A DNA stretch of 64,000 nt from Chaetoderma sp. LZ-2023a (lineage: Eukaryota > Mollusca > Caudofoveata > Chaetodermatida > Chaetodermatidae): assembly GCA_034401795.1 (NCBI GenBank), contig CM067372.1:17263924-17327923 (forward strand), written 5' to 3'. The notes under the pieces are model-generated. The model was not told the origin of the DNA and did no database searches. It saw only the letters and a program-made list of their open reading frames with translations. Positions within the stretch are counted from its first letter, which is position 1. The number at the start of each line of letters is the position of its first letter. Positions 14,001-26,000 of this stretch are shown in pieces. Both the position numbers and the translations under genes were made by a program.

Positions 14001-17000
14001 TCGATAAATTGACTTCTCCAGAGCCACTCAACTGATCGGGCCGAAATTTGGGAGATATCATTAGGGACCAAAGGCCGTTCAAGCTTGTTCCAGGGAAGTT
14101 GATAGGTAAAAAAAACATGGCCACCGTGAGCCAATCAAAATGTAGTGTGTTTGGAGGCCGTATTGGATTTTTTTATTTGAAGGATATATGTTTTTGGTTA
14201 TTCTGATTTCAAATTTGCCGTCTTCGAAACTGTCGGATAGATAGATGGTTTGGCATCATCTTGGATCTTTTTCCTGTCAAAAGTTCCCAGACTAAAGCAA
14301 TAGGAAATTTTTATGGTCTGGCAGAAAGCATCCTTATAGCACAGAGATCCAAGTTTGTTCAAACGAAGCCAATCAGCCAATTTGGGCAGCGACCATCTTA
14401 AACTTTGGCCGATTTTTAGAAATATTAAAAAAATCTCATGAGTCATGAAACGTCATTTAGGGCAAAAGCTGAAACAAGTTTGTTGAAGGGAACTTGATTG
14501 GCCAATGCTTTGGTGGCCATCTTGCATGACCTAGTTTTTGTGAGTTCAACTGCATAGACGTCCAAGCTTGTTCAAAGGAGGCTGATCAGCCAGTTTGGCC
14601 GGCAGACATCTTGTATTTTGACTGATTCTTTGAAATGTCTTTAAAATATTCTCGGAAACCGCCTGGGGATATATTCTACACTCATGAAACATCATCAAAG
14701 TCAACATCTGAACCAAGTTTGTGTAAGGGAATTTGGTTGGCCAAATGTTTCAGCGGCCATCTTTGATGACCTAGTTTTAGAGAAAATGATTTCTTCAGAA
14801 CTGCTGAATGGATCGGGTTGAAATTTTGGGAATCTGATTAGGCATTAAGGGTCATTAAGCTTTGTTCAAAGGAAGCCAATCGGCCAATTTGGCCGGTGGA
14901 CATCTTGGACGTTGGCTGATTTTTAGCAATGTGTTTAAAACTCGGAAACCGCTCTGGTGATCGATTGAAAACTCCTGAAACATCATCTAGGGAAACAGCT
15001 GAGCAAAGTTTGTTCAACGGAACTTGATTGGCCAAATTCTTCAGCGGCCATATTGGATGACCATACCTAGTTTTCGCGAAAATTACTTCTGAACCAAATA
15101 GATCGGTCTGAAACTTGGGAAATATGGTTAGGCATTAAAGGTGCATATTCACACCCGAATACTTGGAAATAAAATTGTTCAAATTGTATACATTTAGAGG
15201 CTTAGATTGTGTGACTGGACGTAATGAAACGAACTACATGTAAATCCCAACATATGGTTTCATTCCATATAAATTAATATAATTTTTTAAAGTTGTGAAA
15301 TCGAAATAGAGGCATGAGTCCTTATTTCAAAGTCACAACTTAAAAAATATTATACTAATTTATGCGGAATGAACTCGTCATATGCTAAGATTTATTTCGT
15401 TTTGTTGCATCTAGGCCCACAGTTTAAGCCTCTGAAAGTATACAATTTAAACAATTTTATTTTCATTAATTTTGCTGTAAATAAGCACATTTAATGGCCA
15501 TTAAACTTTGTTCAATGGATGTTAATACATTAAAATGTAGTGTGTTTGGTGGCCATATTGGATTTTTTAGTTGATGGGTTTTAAAGCTGACATTGGTTTT
15601 AAATAGGTTTTTGCTTAGTTCAAATGTGCCACTCTTGAAACTCAGACATACCGAATTGGTGACTTTCTTGAACTTTTTTACTGGCAAAAGCGCCTATAGT
15701 AAAGCAATGGGAAAGTGAAAATATCGCCACGAGAATCACTGGACTGATTATAACCAAATTTTGTAGAACATCTTTTTGTTCCTGTTGTGGTTCTCGCCAA
15801 ACCTTAGTGTTCTACATAAAGGTGATGACCTAGTTGAAATGCCTATGCTCCACGTGTTCGATACAGGCCGCTTGTTATTATAATTTTTTTATTCTACAGC
15901 TCCTGTTGTGACTGAGGAAACTACTAAAACTCTGGAGGAGATTATACAACAGCGTATCAAAGACAAGGTCTGTATGAATCTGCTAACAGTAGGTATAACA
16001 GACTACTCTAGTGTTATTCTGGTCTATCTGATGATCCTGACCACTGTAGTGTTATTCTGCTCTATCTGATGATCTTGGTACTGTAGTGTTATTCTGGTCT
16101 ATCTGATGATCCTGACCACTGTATTGTTATTCTGCTCTATCTGATGATCCTGGTACTGTAGTGTTATTCTGGTCTATCTGATGATCCTGACCACTGTAGT
16201 GTTATTCTGCTCTATCTGATGATCTTGGTACTGTAGTGTTATTCTGGTCTATCTGATGATCCTGACCACTGTATTGTTATTCTGCTCTATCTGATGATCC
16301 TGGTACTGTAGTGTTATTCTGGTCTATCTGGTGATCCTGACCACTGTAGTGTTATTCTGGTCTATCCGATGATCCTGGTACTGTAGTGTTATTCTGGTCT
16401 ATCTGGTGATCCTGGTACTGTAGTGTTATTCTGGTCTATCTGGTGATCCTGGTACTGTAGTGTTATTCTGGTCTATCTGGTGATCCTGGTACTGTAGTGT
16501 TATTCTGGTCTATCCGATGATCTTGGTACTGTAGTGTTATTCTGGTCTATCTGATGATCCTGACCACTGTATTGTTATTCTGCTCTATCTGATGATCCTG
16601 GTACTGTAGTGTTATTCTGGTCTATCTGGTGATCCTGACCACTGTAGTGTTATTCTGGTCTATCCGATGATCCTGGTACTGTAGTGTTATTCTGGTCTAT
16701 CTGGTGATCCTGGTACTGTAGTGTTATTCTGGTCTATCTGGTGATCCTGGTACTGTAGTGTTATTCTGGTCTATCTGGTGATCCTGGTACTGTAGTGTTA
16801 TTCTGGTCTATCCGATGATCTTGGTACTGTAGTGTTATTCTGGTCTATCTGATGATCCTGACCACTGTATTGTTATTCTGCTCTATCTGATGATCCTGGT
16901 ACTGTAGTGTTATTCTGGTCTATCTGGTGATCCTGACCACTGTAGTGTTATTCTGGTCTATCCGATGATCCCTGGTACTGTAGTGTTATTCTGGTCTATC

Positions 17001-20000
17001 TGGTGATCCTGGTACTGTAGTGTTATTCTGGTCTATCTGATGATCTTGGTACTGTAGTGTTATTCTGGTCTATCTGATGATCCTGACCACTGTATTGTTA
17101 TTCTGCTCTATCTGATGATCCTGGTACTGTAGTGTTATTCTGGTCTATCTGGTGATCCTGGTACTGTAGTGTTATTCTGGTCTATCCGATGATCCTGGTA
17201 CTGTAGTGTTATTCTGGTCTATCTGGTGATCCTGGTACTGTAGTGTTATTCTGGTCTATCTGGTGATCCTGGTACTGTAGTGTTATTCTGGTCTATCCGA
17301 TGATCCTGGTACTGTAGTGTTATTCTGGTCTATCTGGTGATCCTGGTACTGTAGTGTTAGTCTGGTCTATCTGATGATCATTGTACTGTAGTGTTATTCT
17401 GGTCTATCTGGTGATCCTGGTACTGTAGTGTTATTCTGGTCTATATGATGATCCTGGTACTGTAGTGTTATTCTGGTCTATCTGATGATCCTGATACTGT
17501 AGTGTTATTCTGGTCTATCTGATGATCCTGGTACTGTAGTGTTATTCTGGTCTATCTGATGATCCTGACCACTGTAGTGTTATTCTGGTCTATCTGATGA
17601 TCTTGATACTGTAGTGTTATTCTGGTCTATCTGGTGATCCTGGTACTGTAGTGTTATTCTGGTCTATCTGATGATCCTTGTACTGTAGTGTTATTCTGGT
17701 CTATCTGATGATCCTGGTACTCTAGTGTTATTCTGGTCTATCTGATGATCCTGACCACTGTAGTGTTATTCTGGTCTATCTGATGATCCTGGTACTGTAG
17801 TGTTATTCTGGTCTATCTGATGATCCTGGTACTGTAGTGTTATTCTGGTCTATCTGATGATCCTGGTACTCTAGTGTTATTCTGGTCTATCGGATGATCC
17901 TGACCACTGTAGTGTTATTCTGGTCTATCTGATGATCCTGGTACTGTAGTGTTATTCGGGTCTATCTGATGATCCTGGTACTGTAGTGTTATTCTGGTCT
18001 ATCTGATAATCCTGACCACTGTAGTGTTATTCTGGTCTATCTGATGATCCTGGTACTGTAGTGTTATTCTGGTCTATCTGATGATCATTGTACTGTAGTG
18101 TTATTCTGGTCTATCTGGTGATCTTGATACTGTAGTGGTATTCTGGTCTATCTGATGATCCTGACCACTGTAGTGTTATTCTGGTCTATGTGATGATCCT
18201 GGTACTGTAGTGTTATTCTGGTCTATCTGATGATCCTGGTACTGTAGTGTTATTCTGGTCTATCTGATGATCATTGTACTGTAGTGTTATTCTGGTCTAT
18301 CTGGTGATCTTGATACTGTAGTATTATTCTGGTCTATCTGATGATCCTGACCACTGTAGTGTTATTCTGGTCTATCTGATGATCCTGACCACTGTAGTGT
18401 TATTCTGGTCTATCTGGTGATCCTGGTACTGTAGTGTTATTCTGGTCTATCTGGTGATCCTGGTACTGTAGTGTTATTCTGGTCTATCTGATGATCCTGG
18501 TACTGTAGTGTTATTCTGGTCTATCTGATGGTCCTGGTACTGTAGTGTTATTCTGGTCTATCTGATGATCCTGGTACTGTAGTGTTATTCTGGTCTATCT
18601 GATGGTCCTGGTACTGTAGTGTTATTCTGGTCTATCTGATGATCATGGTACTGTAGTGTTATTAGCTCACCTGGCCAGAATGGCCAAGTGAGCTTATGCC
18701 ATGGCGACCGTCCGGCGTCTGTCTGGCGTCCGTCCGTCAACTTTTTCCTTTAAGCAACTTCTCAATAACCACTGGGCTGATTTCAATTAGATTTGGCAGG
18801 AAGTATCCTTAGGGCATAGGGATCCAAGTTTGTTCAAACAGAGCCGATCGGCCGATTTGGCCGGTGGTCATCTTGGATTTTGGCCGATTTTAGGAAATGG
18901 CTTTAAAAATCTTCTTCTCCGAAACCGCTTGTTGGATTGATTCAAAACTCACGAAATATCATATAGGGCAAGAGCTGAACCAAGTTTGTTCAAAGGAACT
19001 TGATTGGCCAAATGGTTCTGCGGCCATCTTGGATGACCTAGTTTTCGTGAAAACAACTTATTCTGCAGAACCGCTAAACGGATCGGGCTGAAATTTTGGG
19101 GATATGATTATGGTCTAAGGGCCATTAAAGTTTGTTCATGGGAAGTTGATAGGTAAAAAACATGGCCGCCGTGGACCGATCAAATTTTAGTGTGTTTGAC
19201 TGCCATATTCAATTTTTTTATTTGATGGATTTTGAAGCCGAAATTGGTTTTCTTAACTCCGCTTACTTGTCAGTCAGCTGTCGTATAGCGATGACCCCAT
19301 CCGTCTTCTGTATGTCCATTCATCCATCTGTCTGTCCATCGGCGGCTCATTTTGTTATTTCTTGATGGATTGACACCAAACTTGGTCACAATGTTAATGA
19401 CGGCATCTAATATCTGTGTTGTGAAAATGAAACGGATAGGATGCCAAATGCCAGAGTTATCACTCCTTAAATATTTGCAGTCTCACTTAGGGCAAATAAT
19501 GGTTTGTTCCCACCGTCCATTGATTTATCACCATGTCAGATTTTATTGCCAAACTAGATATTAAATTCCAATTAACAGATTAACCTTTCCAATACTGGCG
19601 AAATATTTAAGATATGTATTATGTGCTCTGACATCTATGCTCTTAAAAATATTTGAAATGTATTTGATTGAAAGTTGTTGCTGCCTTAGGCAGCAATGAA
19701 AGTTGTTGCTGCCTAAGGCAGCAATGACTCGGTCAAATTATTTTCTAAATCAACTCCAACCCACCCTACCCCTGCCGCTAACTCGGTGATTCAGCCAGAT
19801 GTGCATGTGTTAAATGGATTGTGTGGTGGTGGGGAATAACCTGCTATAAAGACTACCTACCTGCCTTTAGAGACCATTTTCTTCAAATTGTATTTAAACC
19901 TCTAGTAACCGTCTGACTGAGTTTTTGCAGACGACATATTCCAAAGGTTATATCTCTGAACCTGATAAATACTTTGAAAACAATTGGACTGAAAGTTGTT

Positions 20001-23000
20001 GGTGGCTAAGCCGCCAACAACTTTCAGTCGAATTGTTTTCAAAATATTCAACAAGTCAAGAGCTTTTGAAAATTGAAATTATTGGCTGCACTGGCTTGCA
20101 GCAGTGAGACAGTTAAGAAACCAGCTGTAGTTAGCACTGATATCATCTATTTTCACTTAAACATTGTTCAAAATCACTAATGCAAAAAAAACAGTCCAGA
20201 GATTGTTGTCAATATCTCGAAAACTAAATCATGTGACTGAAAGTCATTGGAAGTGACACTGATGGATGTAAAACTTAAGTAAGATTAGTTGAAATGCCAA
20301 TGTTCCAGGTTCTGGTCTATCTGATGATCCTGGGAGAGGGATGGAGAGGCAGATGGACAGAAATAGACAACAGATCCTTAGGGTGCGTGTGGACTTGTTC
20401 AATGCGATTGAACAAATCCCTTACATTTTCTGAATCTATTTTCAACAATCAAATATTTGTGCGTTAATGTTTTTATTTGTTCTATGCCTGGGATAATGTG
20501 TTAATGTTTCTCTGTATGTTCTATGCCTGGGATAATGTGTTAATGTTTCTCTGTGTTCTAGGCCTGGGATAATGTGTTAATGTTTCTGTCTGTGTGTTCT
20601 AGGCCTGGGATAATGTGTTAATGTTTCTCTGTGTTCTAGGCCTGGGATAATGTGTTAATATTTCTCTGTGTTCTAGGCCTGGGATAATGTGTTAATGTTT
20701 CTCTGTGTTCTAGGCCTGGGATAATGTGTTAATGTTTCTGTCTGTGTGTTCTAGGCCTGGGATAATGTGTTAATGTTTCTGTCTGTGTGTTCTAGGCCTG
20801 GGATAATGGGTTCATGTTTCTGTCTGTGTGTTCTAGGCCTGGGATAATGTGTTAATGTTTCTCTCTGTGTGTTCTAGGCCTGGGATAATGTGTTAATGTT
20901 TCTGTCTGTGTGTTCTAGGCCTGGGATAATGTGTTAATGTTTCTCTGTGTTCTAGGCTTGGGATAATGTGTTAATGGTTTTTTCTGTGTGTTCTAGGCCT
21001 GGGATAATGTGTTAATGTTTATCTCTGTGTGTTCTAGGCCTGGGATAATGTGTTAATGTTTCTCTGTGTTCTAGGCCTGGGATAATGTGTTAATGTTTCT
21101 CTTTGTGTGTTCTAGGCCTGGGATAATGTGTTAATGTTTCTGTCTGTGTGTTCTAGGCCTGGGATAATGTGTTAATGTTTCTGTCTGTGTGTTCTAGGCC
21201 TGGGATAATGTGTTAATGTTTCTGTCTGTGTGTTCTAGGCCTGAGATAATGTGTTAATGTTTCTGTCTGTGTGTTCTAGGCCTGGGATAATGTGTTAATG
21301 TTTCTGTCTGTGTGTTCTAGGCCTGAGATAATGTGTTAATGTTTCTGTCTGTGTGTTCTAGACATGGGATAGTGTGTTAATGTTTCTGTCTGTGTGTTCT
21401 AGGCCTGAGATAATGTGTTAATGTTTCTCTGTGTTCTAGGCCTGGGATAATGTGTTAATGTTTCTGTCTGTGTGTTCTAGGCCTGAGATAATGTGTTAAT
21501 GTTTCTGTCTGTGTGTTCTAGGCCTGGGATAATGTGTTAATGTTTCTGTCTGTGTGTTCTAGGCCTGAGATAATGTGTTAATATTTCTGTGTGTTTTCTA
21601 GGCATGTAATGATGTCTTAATATTTCTGTATGTTCTGGGCCATGGGATAATGTGTTAATATTTCTGTGTGCTTTCTTTAAGTGGGATAATGTGTTAATGT
21701 TTCTCTGTGTGTTGTAGGTGTGGGATGATGTGTTACTGTTTCTCTCTGTATGTTCTAGGCGTGGGATGATGTGGAACGTAAGATCAAGCCCACCGAGGAT
21801 CCTCTGGAGTACAAGAAGCGCATTACTTTAGACCAGGAGAAAAGTAAGCTGAGTCTCGGACAGATCTATGAGCAGGAATATCTGAAGCAGCAACAAGCGG
21901 TTAGTACCCTTGCACGATTATGCAGTTTTTATAATCGTGATCATTTTAGATAGATAATCGCAATCATTCAGTTAATCGTAGATGTATTAGTGGGGTATAG
22001 GTTGGAGGCATAAAACTTTCAAGACCGCTAGTATTGGCAATATCTGAAAAGATCCACCAACTACTTCGAACAAGAATTGCCAACATAGCGTTAAAAGAAC
22101 GAAAAAGTGCATCGCTGACCATACCACTAAAATCGCATCCACCACTAAAATCGCATCCACTCGTGTTCAGAAATCAGTTGATAGGCTATTATAAACAATT
22201 AGAGTACTATTTCTGACCACAATATCGATAAATCCATTTTACAATATAAGCCACCAAGACAAAATGTTCCAAGGCGGAATCAAATTAGTGACAAAAATTG
22301 CTTGAACACCCGAGAATTAAAATGTGGTTAATCGCTTCCTATGTTGGTGAGACAAAATAAACCTATTTTGCGATTGAGGCGTATCAATTGACATGTTCTC
22401 GCAAGATCTCATACGCTAACGGGAATTTGAGACATTGTTAGATCACATTGATCCTATAACTCTTCCTTGTCTGAACTGACTCCTATCAACACTCAATAAG
22501 TTGAGTTGGATACCCATTATTCTGATCTGATTAAAAATATGATACTCGGTTACCATCACGCAATGTGAATATATAAGCAATTTCGAGTTCCACGTCCAGC
22601 ATATTTATATCTCGGAGTACTCACTCTAAATATTGTTAGTGATTCTTAATTTGATTTAACCTTAGTGGATTCATAATATCATGTGATTTATATTTTATTG
22701 CGATGACATTTTGTCAAATTTTGGATTGATTTTGATGTAATAAACAATCTTCATTAAGGTATACACAATAATCAGGCACTCTGAATTAATTATTTCATTG
22801 TCGTGATGATGTTTTGTGGTATACATTAAACATAGTCGTAAGGCAGCAAGAATTTGTACTGGGAAATTGTGTCCAATTTTCATGTTATGATCTATCAGTT
22901 GGATTTGAACTTTTTCTTGAAATATCCCTAATATAATCCCACCCACTTTCTCAGCGATGTTGGTAAAAGGAAATTGAACACCTCTTGTCCTAATATATTC

Positions 23001-26000
23001 CTAGGCTACTAATAGGCGATATACACGACTATGTTTTGAAAAGTAACTATCTTGATGATTAAAAATCTTCGATTATTCGATTTTTATTTTTGTGATCATC
23101 CACAATCATATTTTTAAGAATAATCACTTAATTGAATAATCGAATAATTGTACAATCCTAGCGGTTAGTGAGTCATGTGTTCTTTAGATGGTGCAGTGTG
23201 TGTGTGCGTGGGGAAGGGGGTTGGGCTTCAGTATGGAGTGCAATGTGGCCACAATGCTGTTGTGGACAGTGGATGGGTGCGTGATTGCTTGTTTTGGTTG
23301 TTTGCAGGAGGAAGATACTGAAGTGAAGAAAGATGATCCGGAACATGAACAGATTAAGAAGTTGATGAAATACCTGTTCACCCGCCTTGACGCTCTGTCA
23401 AACTTTCATTACACACCAAAACCAGTGAGTAATGTTTGCACTACAGTTATGTGTCTGGCTCTTGTGTCTGGAAACTTGTCTGTAGTTTTAGTGATGGTCA
23501 AAGAGGAGCATCATCTTGTGCTTTTCCTAACCTGTCCATCCAGTCATCTGGGTTAGCTATCCAGTTGTTGTATAATCACAGATTGATTTACTGGCACTCA
23601 TATTAAACAGATAGTCACCTCGTTATTGTAGAATATTGTCTTGTATTTAGCTATCATTTTAATATAGCTTGCCTTCAGGCATTTGTTTCATTCACTGTAT
23701 GCATGGCACATGATGCATGTATTGATATGAAGGCATTTGTTTCATTCACTGTATGCATGGCACATGATGCATGTATTGATATGAAGGCGTTTGTTTCATT
23801 CACTGTATGCATGGCACATGATGCATGTATTGACATGAAGGTAGTAAGCATGCCATCCACATATTGTTCTTATGTTGAGAAGTATTATCCAGCCACCTGA
23901 AACTAATATTCATAGATCATAGATTGTATAAAACACTCAAGTATCATGCCTTTTTGGTGTCAAAGTTATGATCGTCGCATAATGCATCATTTATACTGCA
24001 CTTCTTAGTATCCCACTTGTATCTATAGATACAGTTACACTGTCGATTGCTGGAGACACTGTGTTCTCCTCAGGCATTTATGAGAAACCCGGCCAGAATA
24101 TTATAATCACCTCCGTCCATCCATTTGTCTGGCTATCTCCTTTGAAACAATTTCGCTAGTGGCAGAATCCCAAATTTAGCAGATTTGAATCAAATTTGTT
24201 ATGTCAATTACCCACCTGATTGTGGATAGTGTAGTGATGTTTATGGTCTGTGCTCTGGAATGGTGAGGGTGTGTGGTGATGAGGTAGGTGTGCAAACCTT
24301 CAAAGTTGGTGAAAGTGTGAGGATTTATGATGTCACACCATAGACTGCATGCTCTAGTTCTTTATAATACTACAAACACAGGATGGAAAGGGTGTACCAT
24401 TGCTGTTGTTCATAACTTTACATGTTACCATGGTTTCTGTTATACAGGCGATTCCAGAGCTGCAAATTGTATCTAACCAGCCATCCATCAGAATGGAAGA
24501 AGTGGCACCTGTTTCCATGACTGATGTTCAAAGACTGGCTCCTGAGGAACTTGAGGTAGAGTAATCAATACACCCTGCAAACATTCAGAATAAATATGGC
24601 AAATATTTAAAATGGCTGGTTAGATATTTTAAAATCAATATAACTGGAAATGTGTCGTAAGCAAGGCTTTCCATCAATATTGCTTCACAATAATCACTTA
24701 TGTAGCTCTGAACTTGGTACACAAATTAGTTTCTGATCCTAAGCTCAAGTTACATGTGCACACTATCACACCATGTTACCATTTCCCTTTGTACCTTCAA
24801 ACATACGTTAAGTTATCCTACATGTAGATGTGCAGTGTGCATTAATAGAGGTTGCATCCAATAAGCAGAGGGTGTTAACCATTTCACTGATGAATTCCTG
24901 ATATCTCATTTACAAGGCAAGCAAAGATGCAGGAAACACAGAGAATGTTCTAAAAGTAATTTGATTGGAAGCATAAGGAAGCAATGGCTTCCAGTCAAAT
25001 TAATTTCAAAATATTCAACAGAATAAGTTTTATATCGTAAAGAATTGATTTAAATTTTGTCATTGAAAGGGTTAAAGGAATTGTGCTGTATTCCTGATGA
25101 TAACTCAAGTTCTAATCTGCCAAGTGTGGCCGGCATGTTCCCTTTAGTGGTCTATTCTGCCAAGCGTGGCCGGCATGTTCCCTTTAGTGGTCTATTCTTC
25201 CAAGCGTGGCCGACATGTTCCCTTTAGTGGACTATTCTGCCAAGCGTGGCTGACATGTTCCCTTTAGTGGTCTATTCTGCCAAGCGTGGCCAGTATGTTC
25301 CCTTTAGTGGTCTATTCTGCCAACCATGGCCGGCATGTTCCCTTTGGCGGTCTATTCTGCCAAGCGTGGCCAACATGTTCCCTTTAGTGGTCTATTCTGC
25401 CAACCATGGCCGGCATGTTCCCTTTAGCGGTCTATTCTGCCAAGCGTGGCCGGCATGTTCCCTTTAGTGGTCTATTCTGCCAAGCGTGGCCGACATGTTC
25501 CCTTTAGTGGTCTATTCTGCCAAGTGTGGCCGGCATGTTCCCTTTAGTGGTCTATTCTGCCAAGCGTGGCCAGTATGTTCCCTTTAGTGGTCGATTCTGC
25601 CAAGCGTGGCTGGCATGTTTCCTTTAGTGGTCTATTCTGCCAAGCGTGGCCGGCATGTTCCCTTTAGTGGTCTATCTATTTAGGGCTCAAAAGGTCAAAG
25701 GACACGTTCATGGTGTCCCAATTAAGGAAAAGTGATTGGTGTAAAGCGTCACAATCTGCAATTGCCATTCTTATTGCATTTGATCTGCAGCTGATCAATT
25801 TAGTTTGCCATTTGTTCTATAGGACAAACAGAAGGGAGAATTGAAAGGCACGACAGAAAAGAGTGTAACTGATCGTAAGCGTGAGCGTCGTGAAAAGAAA
25901 GCTTCAAAGCGAATGCGTGAGAAGGAGAAGCGTAAGAAGCAGAAATTGATTGATAAGCTACATCCTGGTCTCGGGAACAAGTACAGTAAGGAGAAAGCGA

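Larger units (their letters stand above)
18664..20308. mobile_element. Terminal-hairpin interspersed element inserted in the 37-bp array
   Basis: Begins with the hairpin AGCTCACCTGGCC / GGCCAAGTGAGCT (18664-18694). CCATCTTGGAT-family units follow, and a tail TAGTTGAAATGCCAATGTTC. The array breaks in GTGTTATT and resumes in TTCTGGTCTATC, so the insertion is about 1.64 kb with at most a 2-bp duplication (TT). Two hairpin elements (19650-19750, 19962-20053) lie inside. Non-coding; superfamily not recognised. Confidence 0.65.
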
